DNA of 58,327 bases, taken from positions 1 to 58,327 of the forward strand of contig CAYTIE010000005.1 of NCBI GenBank assembly GCA_964437815.1, given 5' to 3'. The notes under the pieces were generated by a model. It had not been told where the DNA came from. It worked only from the letters and a program-made list of their open reading frames with translations, and ran no database searches. The stretch comes from Marisimplicoccus sp964437815. GTDB lineage: Bacteria > Bacteroidota > Bacteroidia > Flavobacteriales > Flavobacteriaceae. This document shows positions 9,597 to 18,889 of this stretch, one piece after another. A program made the translations under genes and the position numbers. The stretch's first letter is position 1; the number at the start of each line of letters is the position of its first letter.

Positions 9597-9822
9597 AAAA
9601 ATTTTAAATAAATTACATAAAATCCTTGGACCAATTGGTAGGTTCTTAGGTAAATTTCTTTCTCCCTTTTCACTATTGATTGTTTATGTCTTTATAGTAA
9701 TTCCTACTTCTATTTTTTTAAAAATTTTTAAAAGAGATGTCTTGAATATAAAATTTAATCAAAAACAAAAAACATATTGGATAAATAGAAAAGAAAAACC
9801 TAACTTTGAGGAGCAATTTTAA
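9583..9822 (+). CDS. SxtJ-like small membrane protein
   Basis: A 79-residue protein, starting at ATG 9583; an in-frame TTG at 9568 is less likely. It has one central membrane segment, a preceding LGPIGRFLGKFLSPF stretch and a following IFLKIFKRDVLNIKF, which fits the conserved C-terminal part of SxtJ proteins. It is shorter than usual SxtJ (about 130 residues), as the N-terminal helices are missing. The start lies inside the end of the DUF5989 gene and the stop is 4 nt before the carbamoyltransferase ATG, so the three are translated as a unit. Confidence 0.7.
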   Translation: MQFFKKILNKLHKILGPIGRFLGKFLSPFSLLIVYVFIVIPTSIFLKIFKRDVLNIKFNQKQKTYWINRKEKPNFEEQF

Positions 9823-9826
9823 TAAA

Positions 9827-11623
9827 ATGAATATAATTGGTATATCTTGTTATTATCATGATAGTGCTGCAACATTAATTCGCAATGGTGAAGTAATTAG
9901 TGCGATCCAAGAAGAAAGATTGTCAAGAATAAAACATGACAGCAGTTTTCCAATTAACTCTATAAAAAAAATATTAGAAATTAATTGTTTGTCATTAAAG
10001 GAAATTGACTATTTAGTTTTTTACGAAAAACCATTTGTTAAATTTGAAAGATTAATGGATACCTATGTATCATTTGCTCCTAGTGGAATTAAATCATATT
10101 TAAAATCAATGCCATTATGGATTGGTGAGAAGTTGTTTCAAAAAAAAAACCTAATCAAAAAATTAAACAAAATTGAAAAATTAAATAATATCGAAAGTAA
10201 GTTAAAATTCTCTGAACATCATTTGAGCCATGCTGCAAGCGCATTTTATCCATCTCCGTTTAATGAAGCAATAGTTTTAACAATTGATGGGGTTGGAGAA
10301 AAAGTTACCACTTCAATTGCCTTAGGTAAAAAAAATGATTTAGAAATCATAAAGGAAATTCATTTTCCGCACTCACTAGGATTGCTATATTCTTCATTTA
10401 CTCATTTCCTAGGTTTTAAAGTTAATGATGGAGAATATAAAGTAATGGGACTAGCCCCTTATGGTGAACCAATTTATAAAGATCTCATACTAAAAGAGCT
10501 TGTAGATCTTAAAGAAGATGGCAGCTTTAAGCTAAATATGAAATATTTTGAATTTGCAACAGAATTACAAATGATTGGCAAAAAATTTGAAAATCTGTTT
10601 GATTCAAAGATTCGGAAATCAAACGAAAAAATCAAACAATTTCATATGAATGTAGCAGCCTCAATTCAAATAGCACTGGAAGAAATAGTTTTAAATATAA
10701 TTAAAAATATAAAATTAGATTATCCAAAGGTAGAAAATTTGTGTCTTGCAGGAGGAGTTGCACTTAATTGCGTCGCAAATGGAAAAATTTTATCAAGCAA
10801 AATTTTTAAAAATGTCTGGATACAACCCGCAGCAGGAGATGCTGGTGGTTCATTAGGTTCAGCTTTAGCTTATTGGTATAGAAAAAATTTAAATGAAAAA
10901 TTAGTTAATAATATAAATAAAAAATATTTTGATCCAAGACTCGGTACAAGCTATACAAATGACAAAATAAAAAAAGTATTAGATAAGTACAAATCTAAAT
11001 ATATTTATTTAGAAAATACTGAGTTAAGTAAACATGTGGCTACATTGCTTTCAAAAAAAAAAGTGATTGGTTGGTTTCAAGATAAAATGGAGTTTGGTCC
11101 AAGGGCTCTTGGATCAAGATCAATCTTGGCTGATCCTAGGGACTCAGAGATGCAAAAAAAGATAAATTTGAAAGTTAAATTTAGAGAGGGATTTAGACCA
11201 TTTGCACCTATTGTGCTAGAGGAACACCTCCAGGATTATTTTGAATTAAGAGATTTAAGTCCTTATATGTTGTTAGTAGGTAATGTAAAAAACAGCCAGA
11301 TAATTGAAAAAAATTTAGAGAAGTTCAGCGGTTTTGAAAAACTAAAAAATATTAAATCAACAATACCTGCAGTTACTCATGTGAATTATTCTGCTAGAGT
11401 TCAAACTGTAAATAGTTTGCAAAATCCTAAATTATACTCCTTATTAAATGAATTTTATAAAATATCAAAAATCCCTGTTTTAGTGAATACATCATTTAAC
11501 TTAAAGGATGAACCAATAGTAGAAAGCCCTGGAGATGCGTTTAGATGCTTTATGGGCTCAGGATTAGACTATCTTGTTTGCGGAAATTTTTTAATTAATA
11601 AAAAAGAACAGTATAATGACTGA
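9827..11623 (+). CDS. Carbamoyltransferase (NodU/HypF-type, SxtI-like)
   Basis: A 598-residue carbamoyltransferase that moves a carbamoyl group from carbamoyl phosphate, via carbamoyl-AMP, to a sugar hydroxyl. The N terminus has ISCYYHDSAATL, the Kae1-like domain has the metal-binding HHLSHAASAF motif, and the C-terminal domain has FGPRALGSRSILADPR and VNTSFNLKDEP, all family hallmarks. I chose ATG 9827, preceded by GAGGAG at 9808-9813; the longer in-frame TTG start at 9806 lies inside the upstream gene. It is the core of an O-carbamoylation set with DUF5989 and SxtJ-like proteins. Confidence 0.92.
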   Translation: MNIIGISCYYHDSAATLIRNGEVISAIQEERLSRIKHDSSFPINSIKKILEINCLSLKEIDYLVFYEKPFVKFERLMDTYVSFAPSGIKSYLKSMPLWIGEKLFQKKNLIKKLNKIEKLNNIESKLKFSEHHLSHAASAFYPSPFNEAIVLTIDGVGEKVTTSIALGKKNDLEIIKEIHFPHSLGLLYSSFTHFLGFKVNDGEYKVMGLAPYGEPIYKDLILKELVDLKEDGSFKLNMKYFEFATELQMIGKKFENLFDSKIRKSNEKIKQFHMNVAASIQIALEEIVLNIIKNIKLDYPKVENLCLAGGVALNCVANGKILSSKIFKNVWIQPAAGDAGGSLGSALAYWYRKNLNEKLVNNINKKYFDPRLGTSYTNDKIKKVLDKYKSKYIYLENTELSKHVATLLSKKKVIGWFQDKMEFGPRALGSRSILADPRDSEMQKKINLKVKFREGFRPFAPIVLEEHLQDYFELRDLSPYMLLVGNVKNSQIIEKNLEKFSGFEKLKNIKSTIPAVTHVNYSARVQTVNSLQNPKLYSLLNEFYKISKIPVLVNTSFNLKDEPIVESPGDAFRCFMGSGLDYLVCGNFLINKKEQYND

Positions 11624-12593
11624 TAGATTTAAATTATTATCGTCTCATCTCAAAGGCTCGAATCATAAAAAAATCATATTTGAAAATAATTTTTTTTCAG
11701 ACTCAGAAAATCAATATAAAGTAATAAACAATCAAATACCAAATTTTTTTTTGAGTGATCAGGGCACTTCCGAAGTCACTAATTTGCAAGATAAATTTTA
11801 TAATGAAATCAGATTTCCTAATTATGACGATCTGGATGATTTTTCTTTGTTAATTGATAAGGTAAATAAATCTATTTTTGCAAGATTACTAGATGAACAA
11901 ATCTTTTTTGGTTCAAAAATATTAGAAGTGGGTTGTGGTACTGGTCAATTATCAAATTTTTTATCTAGATATAAAAGAACAATTTTTGGTGTAGATCTGT
12001 CAGAAAGTTCACTCATGATGGGTGATAATTTTAGAATAAAATCGGGAATTGATAGCGTTTACTTTATTAAAATGAATTTATTCAAACTGTTATTTGATGA
12101 CGAGTATTTTGATTATATAATATCTATTGGATGCTTACATCACACTCAAGATCCAAAAAAAGCATTTTTTTCAATAGAAAAAAAATTAAAAAAAGGTGGA
12201 TTCATGATACTTGGACTCTACCACAAGTATGGAAGAATTTACACAAAGATAAGAAAAAAAATATTTTCATTACTTGGTGAAAAAGCCTTTTTTCTAGATA
12301 AGTATTTAAGAGATAAAAATATTAGCTACGATAAAAGATTAACTTGGTATAGGGATCAATATAAAAGTCCTCATGAAATTTCTTATACAATTAAAGAAGT
12401 TTTAAAGTGGTTTAAAGAGAAAAATTTAAAAGTAACTAAAATCTTGCCACTAAATGATTTAAATATAAGTTCAGATTTATTTAAAAAAGGAAATAATAAA
12501 ATTGAAAACTTAACACTAAAAGAAATTATGCTCGCGACAAATGTTAATCATGCAAGTGAGGGTGGGCTATTTACTATTATTGCTCAGAAATGA
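11616..12593 (+). CDS. Class I SAM-dependent methyltransferase
   Basis: A 325-residue protein with a class I methyltransferase core: ILEVGCGTGQLS as motif I, VDLSESSL as the acidic end of strand 2, and ISIGCLHHTQDP as motif III/IV near the middle. An N-terminal ~75-residue region precedes the core. The ATG overlaps the carbamoyltransferase stop by 8 nt, and its own stop overlaps the SGNH hydrolase start by 4 nt. It could methylate the carbamoylated sugar or the glycan. Target unknown. Confidence 0.8.
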   Translation: MTDRFKLLSSHLKGSNHKKIIFENNFFSDSENQYKVINNQIPNFFLSDQGTSEVTNLQDKFYNEIRFPNYDDLDDFSLLIDKVNKSIFARLLDEQIFFGSKILEVGCGTGQLSNFLSRYKRTIFGVDLSESSLMMGDNFRIKSGIDSVYFIKMNLFKLLFDDEYFDYIISIGCLHHTQDPKKAFFSIEKKLKKGGFMILGLYHKYGRIYTKIRKKIFSLLGEKAFFLDKYLRDKNISYDKRLTWYRDQYKSPHEISYTIKEVLKWFKEKNLKVTKILPLNDLNISSDLFKKGNNKIENLTLKEIMLATNVNHASEGGLFTIIAQK

Positions 12594-13855
12594 ATAAATT
12601 TTTTACATCAATATATTTAATTATTGTTTTTATTTTCAATCCAATAACTTTAAATATTGTGTTTAGTGGTCAAATTACTGGAAAAATATTTCTATTAGCT
12701 ATTGTAATTTTTGATCTAATTCTAATTTTGTTAGCTTATTTAACTTATAAAAGTAAAAAAAAAATTGAAACTATAATTGTATTTTTATCATTAATTGTAT
12801 TTTTTTTTATATCTGAATTTGCGGCAGAAAAATATATGCACAACCCTAAGAACTCATTTAATTTTGTTTTCAAAGAGCCGGTTTTTTTTGATTATGAAAA
12901 AAAGAATTTTAGAGAAAAATATTTTAAGTGCGCACTAAAAAAAGCTGACTATTATCATAAATTATATTTTTTTAGCTCGTCTCAAAATACAAATTGTGAT
13001 GGATGGTCTACTGTAAAATCTAATAATGGACCATGGATTAGAAATACAGCAAATTTTACAGATCGATCAAATTTAAATAATATTTGGTTTTTTGGTGGCT
13101 CCACTCTATTTAATGGAGTAGTTTCAGATAGCGATACTATTGCATCTCTTGTTTCTATAAAGTTAAAAGAAAATAACTATGATTATTTTATAGAGAATTT
13201 TGGAATAGGTGGTTTAGATTTGCATTATGAGGTTAGTAACTTTATGAACCTTTTGAGATTTACAGAAAATATTCCAGAGATCGTAATTTTTTATGATGGT
13301 TATAACGATATATTTAACAAAATTAATCATGGTGGTGAATTTTTTTTGTTTAATTTTTCTCAATCACTAATGTATGATCAAAATAATTTTCAAAAAACCC
13401 TATATTTTTTCTCAGAATATTTGTCAAATTTAAGTATAATTTTTAAAAATACTTTAGGAAAAAAAATTAGAAGATTTAATATAAATAGATTATCTGAAAA
13501 CAAGAAAAATTACACAATTGACCAAATAAGTCAGGATTATATTAATTCTATAAATTTAGCAGATCATATTGCAAAGTTATATGATGTAAAAGTTTTCTTT
13601 TTTTTACAACCGGCTCCATTTTCAAGAAAGAATCCCATTGGTATTGAAAAAAAACACCATAACTCAAAAAACGCAGAAACTGCTAGAAATATATATAAAA
13701 AATTGAGAAAAGAAATTCAAATGAAAAACTTCTATGACTTAAGTCACATATTTAATAATTATCCTGAACAATTTTTTTATGATCATGCTCACTTAAGCAA
13801 AGGGGGAAATTTAATAATTTCTGAAGAAATTTACAAAATTATTTTTAACAAATAA
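12590..13855 (+). CDS. Membrane-anchored SGNH/GDSL-type hydrolase or esterase
   Basis: A 421-residue protein with two or three N-terminal membrane helices (to about residue 78) and a periplasmic SGNH domain. The nucleophile Ser is S171 in FFGGST. The oxyanion block III region is FYDGYND at 234-240. The catalytic Asp/His pair is D398/H401 in DHAHLSKGG. Such enzymes add or remove acyl groups on surface polysaccharides. It is the last gene of the plus operon and ends 7 nt from the convergent epimerase gene. Confidence 0.75.
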   Translation: MNKFFTSIYLIIVFIFNPITLNIVFSGQITGKIFLLAIVIFDLILILLAYLTYKSKKKIETIIVFLSLIVFFFISEFAAEKYMHNPKNSFNFVFKEPVFFDYEKKNFREKYFKCALKKADYYHKLYFFSSSQNTNCDGWSTVKSNNGPWIRNTANFTDRSNLNNIWFFGGSTLFNGVVSDSDTIASLVSIKLKENNYDYFIENFGIGGLDLHYEVSNFMNLLRFTENIPEIVIFYDGYNDIFNKINHGGEFFLFNFSQSLMYDQNNFQKTLYFFSEYLSNLSIIFKNTLGKKIRRFNINRLSENKKNYTIDQISQDYINSINLADHIAKLYDVKVFFFLQPAPFSRKNPIGIEKKHHNSKNAETARNIYKKLRKEIQMKNFYDLSHIFNNYPEQFFYDHAHLSKGGNLIISEEIYKIIFNK

Positions 13856-13862
13856 AAGTTTA

Positions 13863-14876
13863 TTAATTTGTTTTTTTAACAATATTTTTTAATATCCAAT
13901 CTTGAAATAATTTTATTCCTGTTTTTGAAGATACTTTAGGTTCCCAAGAAAGATTTTTTTTAACTTTAGTTAAATCATTTACAAAATATTTTTGATCGCC
14001 AATTCTTTTTTTTCTAAGTGTATATTTTATTTTTTTTTTGTGAACATCTGATAATATGTCTATTAAATTAAGCAGTGAAATAGAATTTTTTCTCCCACCA
14101 CCAATGTTATAAACTTCACCTTTTAAATTCTTTTTTTTAATACATTTTTTAATTAGTAAAACTAAGTCATTAATAAACAATATATCTCTAACTTGTTTTC
14201 CATTTCCAAAAATATTAATTTTCGAAGATTCATAGGCTTTAATTATAAACCAAGAAATCCAACCTTGGTCTTCAGTTCCCCATTGATTTGGTCCATAAAT
14301 ACAAGATAATCTCAAAACAGTTGTGTTGAGCTCGAAAGTTTTTGCGTAATCTAAAACATACTGGTCGCTAGATCCCTTTGAACAACCATAAGGTGAACCA
14401 AAATTCAACGGCGTGTTTTCATCGATATCTTTTTTTTTAATATTTTCATATCTTTTTGCGTTTTCTCTAAGTTTTAAATTTTTTAACTCGCCATAAACTT
14501 TATTTGAAGAAAGATATATAAGTTTACAATTTCTTGAAAAGTTTCTAATAAATTCTAATGTATTAAAGGCGCCTAAAAAAGTACTTTCAAAATCTTCTCT
14601 AGGATCCAAAATAGATTTAGTAACTGCTATTTGTCCAGCAGCAAATAAAATTACATCTGGATTAAATAATTTTAGATTTTGAACTAAATTTTTGTAGTTT
14701 TTAATATTTAATTTTGTAAATTTTTGTTTTGGGTATTTTGTTTTAATATTAAGAAGATTTTTTTTAGAGCTATTTCCACTTAAGTTATCTATAATTTGAA
14801 TTTTATGTTTTTTTACTAAGTAAAAAAAATTATTTACTCCTATAAAACCTAATCCACCAAGAATTGTGATTTTCAT
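13863..14876 (-). CDS. NAD-dependent epimerase, CDP-paratose 2-epimerase-like
   Basis: A 337-residue extended SDR enzyme. It has GGLGFIG near residue 8, the active-site LSSNKVYG strand, the YxxxK motif in SPYGCSKG, and IYGPNQWGTEDQGW after it. The combination SNKVYG, SPYGCSKGSSDQYV and GTEDQGW is typical of the CDP-paratose/tyvelose 2-epimerase branch. No CDP-sugar synthesis genes (RfbF, RfbG or RfbH type) are seen in this window, so the real substrate may differ or the donor pathway lies elsewhere. It overlaps the RmlD-like gene by 4 nt. Confidence 0.75.
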   Translation of the reverse strand: MKITILGGLGFIGVNNFFYLVKKHKIQIIDNLSGNSSKKNLLNIKTKYPKQKFTKLNIKNYKNLVQNLKLFNPDVILFAAGQIAVTKSILDPREDFESTFLGAFNTLEFIRNFSRNCKLIYLSSNKVYGELKNLKLRENAKRYENIKKKDIDENTPLNFGSPYGCSKGSSDQYVLDYAKTFELNTTVLRLSCIYGPNQWGTEDQGWISWFIIKAYESSKINIFGNGKQVRDILFINDLVLLIKKCIKKKNLKGEVYNIGGGRKNSISLLNLIDILSDVHKKKIKYTLRKKRIGDQKYFVNDLTKVKKNLSWEPKVSSKTGIKLFQDWILKNIVKKTN

Positions 14877-15736
14877 TTTTTGAAGATTAATATAGATTTT
14901 TTTATAGTTGGCAACTTAATTTTAAATTTCTTTTCTATTTTTGATACGTTCATAATCGTACCTAGAGGTCTTTTGTTAATTTTAATTTTTGATTTGAATG
15001 GAATAATATATTTTGTATCTAGATTGTGAATTTTAACAATTTCTCTACCAAAATTATATTTTGAACACCCGTTAGAAGATCCTAAATTAAAAGTCCCATA
15101 AATTTTCATTTTTATAATTTTAGATATAATTTTGGGCAAATAATGCATATTTATTGGTGAAAAAAAAATATTTGATGCTAGCTTTATTTTTTTTTTAGAC
15201 CTAACTTTGCTTATTATGTATTCAGAAAAAGATATTTTTTTCGATTTTGATCCACTTCCGAAAAAATTAGTTCTCAGGATCGTTTTTTTTTTATAACCTG
15301 CGATTTGTTTTTCTGAAAAATATTTTGATTTTGCATAATTATTTACTAAATTAATCGATTTTTCATAATTCTTATTTATTACTTTATATTTATTATAGAC
15401 TTGATCAGTAGAGAAATGTATTAAGTGAGGTCTTACTTTAATTTTATTTAAAGAGTAAATGATATTTTTCACAGTATCTATATTGTTTAATTTTGCTAAT
15501 TTATAATCTTTATTACATTTATCTACATCAACTAGTCCAGAAGTATTAATGATAACATCGATTTTATTTTTTAAAATAATGTTTGCTATTTTTTTTTTAT
15601 TTAACAAATTTAATGTGATTAATTTCTTATTTTTTTTTCTTGTTGTTCCTAATATTGTAAATTTGTTATTTAACTCTTTAGAATTATATAAAAAGTTTCC
15701 TAAGAGACCTCTAGCTCCTATAATCAAAACTTTCAT
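14873..15736 (-). CDS. RmlD-like NAD(P)-dependent sugar reductase
   Basis: A 287-residue SDR protein of the dTDP-4-dehydrorhamnose reductase type. It has IIGARGLLGNF at the N terminus, INTSGLVDVDKCNKD in the middle, FSTDQVY as the active-site strand, and YAKSK as the YxxxK motif. No other dTDP-rhamnose genes (RmlA, RmlB, RmlC) are visible here, so it probably reduces another keto sugar. It lies between a radical SAM gene (6 nt) and the epimerase (4-nt overlap), suggesting that the three modify one nucleotide sugar. Confidence 0.75.
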   Translation of the reverse strand: MKVLIIGARGLLGNFLYNSKELNNKFTILGTTRKKNKKLITLNLLNKKKIANIILKNKIDVIINTSGLVDVDKCNKDYKLAKLNNIDTVKNIIYSLNKIKVRPHLIHFSTDQVYNKYKVINKNYEKSINLVNNYAKSKYFSEKQIAGYKKKTILRTNFFGSGSKSKKISFSEYIISKVRSKKKIKLASNIFFSPINMHYLPKIISKIIKMKIYGTFNLGSSNGCSKYNFGREIVKIHNLDTKYIIPFKSKIKINKRPLGTIMNVSKIEKKFKIKLPTIKKSILIFKK

Positions 15737-15742
15737 TAAATA

Positions 15743-16945
15743 TTAAATAAAATTGTGATGAATAATTTGTTTTTTTAATTGTTTACTTTTTAATTTCATG
15801 TCTTTATCAAATTTTTTATTATTAAGATTATTTTTTATAGACCATAAAATTTTATTACTTTCGTGCGGTTTACAAAGCTGAGAACAAAATTTAAATTTTT
15901 CTTTATTATTAATTTTATTCATTATGCATGATCTTGTTTTCATATCGTTCCAAATTTTCTTAAATGATTTGTCAAAAATATTTCCATAAGAATATTCTTT
16001 GTGACCTCTATGATTAGTACAAACATAAACATTACCATCAGCACCTACACATGGTTGAAATTGTGAACCAAGGCACTCCTTATAATTTCTTCCATAATTT
16101 TCTGGGTTTAAAATTAAATCCTCTAATTTGTAGGAATTACATTCAAATTTATCACCTAATAATTTTTTTGCATTTTCTAAGACTTTAGAAACTTTAGTTA
16201 ACCAAAAATCAGACGATATCTGCTCTTTTACTCTATCAAGCTCACCATTTCTTTCGACTTGGATAATTTCAGGTTTAAATTGACAATAATCTACATTTAT
16301 TTTACTGAATAATTTTGCAAAATGCTCTACTTCGTTAAAATTATCTTTTGTAACAACATATCCTACACCAATATTAAGTTTTGATTTATTTTTTTTTTTT
16401 GTCTTTATAAGAGTTTTGATATTTTGGATCACTTTCTTAAAATCATTACTCTTATTTGTGACTCTTAATTTATTATAAGTATTCTCTTTTCCTGCATCTA
16501 TTGATATCCTTATCCATTCTAAGCTATTGGTTATTGTAGAAAATAAATCAAATCTATCTAGCAGAGTTCCATTGGTAAACATGCCCATTTGAATTTTAGA
16601 ATTTTTTTTTATATATTTTATTGCTTCTTTTAAATGTGGATTTTGAGTAGGCTCACCACCACCAGTCCAGCTTAAGGAATTGATATCCATACTAACAATA
16701 TCTTTAGCCAGACTCATAAGAATATCTTTTTTCATTATTCTTCTATCAAAAAACTTTGTCCCCTTATATTTTGACAGATGTATATGTCCTGAAATACAAA
16801 AAGGACAAGAATGGTTACATGCATTAGATGGGTCAATTTCTAGAGTAATTGGGTCTACATTCCCGTTTTTAAAATACTTTTTAACCTTGTCATAATGAAC
16901 TAAAATTTTTCCTTGAGGATTAAATCTTTTACTATCAGAGATCAT
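15743..16945 (-). CDS. Radical SAM protein with SPASM domain
   Basis: A 400-residue radical SAM enzyme. The iron-sulfur Cys are C43, C47 and C50 (CNHSCPFC). A SAM-binding WTGGGEPTQNP motif follows. The C-terminal third has a Cys-rich SPASM-type segment (CLGSQFQPCVGADGNVYVC, then CSQLC) that should bind an auxiliary cluster. It heads an operon with an RmlD-like reductase and an epimerase, so it may act on a sugar or lipid-linked sugar, but its reaction is unknown. Confidence 0.85.
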   Translation of the reverse strand: MISDSKRFNPQGKILVHYDKVKKYFKNGNVDPITLEIDPSNACNHSCPFCISGHIHLSKYKGTKFFDRRIMKKDILMSLAKDIVSMDINSLSWTGGGEPTQNPHLKEAIKYIKKNSKIQMGMFTNGTLLDRFDLFSTITNSLEWIRISIDAGKENTYNKLRVTNKSNDFKKVIQNIKTLIKTKKKNKSKLNIGVGYVVTKDNFNEVEHFAKLFSKINVDYCQFKPEIIQVERNGELDRVKEQISSDFWLTKVSKVLENAKKLLGDKFECNSYKLEDLILNPENYGRNYKECLGSQFQPCVGADGNVYVCTNHRGHKEYSYGNIFDKSFKKIWNDMKTRSCIMNKINNKEKFKFCSQLCKPHESNKILWSIKNNLNNKKFDKDMKLKSKQLKKQIIHHNFI

Positions 16946-17065
16946 TTTTTTTTTAGTATAGTATTATTGAAAAAAGTACAACTATATTATTTCATATTTA
17001 ATAAAATTCATAAAGTTCGATTTTCAAACTTTATAATATTAACATCTCCATATTTTACCAATCAA

Positions 17066-18079
17066 TTAACTAGATATATTTTTATTTAATAACATATAAA
17101 CGTACAAATAAATGAAACAATTAAAAACAAAAATTGATATCATTGTAAGTGATAAGTTATAATAATTATAAGCTAAGTAAAAAATCCCTAAATTATATAA
17201 GTTTATCAAATTTGCTACTACAGGATTAAGAAAAGGTGACCTTAAATTAAATTTTTTTTTGAAATAAAGATATAAAAGTTGGTGAAAATGACGATTGTCT
17301 GGAAAAAAAGCATTTTTAGAATTTATTGACCTTCTAATTATAGTAAATAAAATCTCAAATGCTGGATACCATAACAGTACTGCAACAAACCAAGGAGAAA
17401 TTGAACTATTTAAAGAGTGCATAGTAATTAATATTACTGAAAATAAAATACCCAACAAATACGATCCAGCATCTCCTAAAAAAGATTTTCCAAAAAAATT
17501 AAATAAATAAAGTAAAGTTAAAATAAAGATAAAAAAATAAATATATTCAGATTGATATATTCCATTTAGATCGAATAAAAATAATATAAAAGATATTGAT
17601 AAATAATATCCAAGACAAAGAGTATTTAAACCATCAATAAAATTTGAACCGTTAATTATTATCAAAATACAAAATAAAGTTAATATTACTCTGAAAAGAT
17701 TAAATTCTAATAACTGATCTATAAAAGGTATTTTAGTGCTTTGAATTAAATGACCCGAATATGACAAGAGCATAAAAATAATTAGTGCTTGAAGAAAAAA
17801 TCTTACTTTTGGTGAATTAATTTTTTTTACATCTGATAAAACGCCAAGAAAAAAAATTAAGAATATAAATAATTTTTCAAAAACACTAAATTGAATATTA
17901 AAATTAATAAATAAAATAATAATTATACCTAGAGATTTTGGGACTTTTTGAGAAAAAAAAATTTTTTTTTTATGTTTATCAATATTGGGTAAATCTATTA
18001 AAAAATTATTTTTAATAAAAGAAAAGTTTATAAATAATAGTAATAGTAAATAGATGAAAAATTCGTAGTATGAAGTCAT
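17066..18079 (-). CDS. Polyprenyl-phosphate sugar-1-phosphate transferase (WecA/MraY-like GT4)
   Basis: A 337-residue polytopic membrane enzyme that moves a HexNAc-1-phosphate or similar group from a UDP-sugar to undecaprenyl phosphate, starting the repeat unit. It has QKVPKSLGIII after helix 1, NFIDGLNTL in the middle, FLGDAGSYLLG with catalytic Asp residues, and NRHFHQLLY near the C terminus, in the family order. It shares one base with the upstream GT2 gene. It is the best candidate for the initiating transferase of the glycan. Confidence 0.88.
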   Translation of the reverse strand: MTSYYEFFIYLLLLLFINFSFIKNNFLIDLPNIDKHKKKIFFSQKVPKSLGIIIILFINFNIQFSVFEKLFIFLIFFLGVLSDVKKINSPKVRFFLQALIIFMLLSYSGHLIQSTKIPFIDQLLEFNLFRVILTLFCILIIINGSNFIDGLNTLCLGYYLSISFILFLFDLNGIYQSEYIYFFIFILTLLYLFNFFGKSFLGDAGSYLLGILFSVILITMHSLNSSISPWFVAVLLWYPAFEILFTIIRRSINSKNAFFPDNRHFHQLLYLYFKKKFNLRSPFLNPVVANLINLYNLGIFYLAYNYYNLSLTMISIFVFNCFIYLYVYMLLNKNISS

Positions 18080-18843
18080 TATAAGTATATTTTAATTTTT
18101 TTAATTAAAGAGTAAAAAGATAAATTAAAAGTTAAATAAATAGATCTAATTATATTAAATTTCTCATGATAATTATAAACTTTAAACGCATCAAAAAATC
18201 GTTGAAATATTGATGATGACAATGATCCACTAGTAGATCTCCAATCTGTTAAAAACATATTAATTCCTGTAATAGTAATTTTTTTTTTTGCTAAGCGTAA
18301 CCACACTACATAATCTTCTTTGGTTTTTAATTTTGGGAATTTACATAAATGAATTAAAGATCTATCAATCATCACAGTTGAGGTTCCAATATCACATGTA
18401 TTCAATAATTTTGAGTAGGTTAATTTTTTTGGAGAATTAAATTTTCCAATAATTTTATCATTTTCATTGATTATATTATAATTTGTATGTGAAAACTTTA
18501 ATTTATTTTTAATCATAAATTTTATTTGTAATTCTAATTTTTTTTTATTCCATAAATCGTCACTATCAATAAAGGCAATAAATTTTCCTTTACACTTAGA
18601 TAATCCTATATTTCTTGACATGGAAACTCCAAGATTTTTTTTATTTAAAATTATTTTGATTTTTTTGTTTTTTTTTTGCAATTTTAATAATTTATCATAA
18701 ACCTTATGTTTTGCTTTAAAATATTCATCAAAGATGATTATCAACTCAAATTTTTTATACGTTTGTTTCAAAATTGAGTTAATTGTTTTAAAAACATACT
18801 TTTCGTTATTAAAATATGGAAGCAAAATTGATACTAATGGCAT
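18079..18843 (-). CDS. Glycosyltransferase family 2
   Basis: A 254-residue GT-A enzyme. It opens SILLPYFNNEKYV, has LGVSMSRNIGL before the metal site, and FIDSDDLW as the DxD motif. The C-terminal part ends in a hydrophobic stretch. It is the third gene of a minus operon, after a GT4 gene (46-nt gap) and before the WecA-like gene (1-nt overlap). Sugar specificity cannot be told. Confidence 0.87.
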   Translation of the reverse strand: MPLVSILLPYFNNEKYVFKTINSILKQTYKKFELIIIFDEYFKAKHKVYDKLLKLQKKNKKIKIILNKKNLGVSMSRNIGLSKCKGKFIAFIDSDDLWNKKKLELQIKFMIKNKLKFSHTNYNIINENDKIIGKFNSPKKLTYSKLLNTCDIGTSTVMIDRSLIHLCKFPKLKTKEDYVVWLRLAKKKITITGINMFLTDWRSTSGSLSSSIFQRFFDAFKVYNYHEKFNIIRSIYLTFNLSFYSLIKKIKIYL

Positions 18844-18889
18844 TATTATCTTTTTGTAAGTTATAAATAAATAAAAAACATTATCAATA

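Noticed and set aside
9806..9826. Upstream TTG start for the carbamoyltransferase
   Set aside because: It lies inside the SxtJ-like gene; ATG 9827 has a purine-rich site before it and begins at the conserved N terminus.
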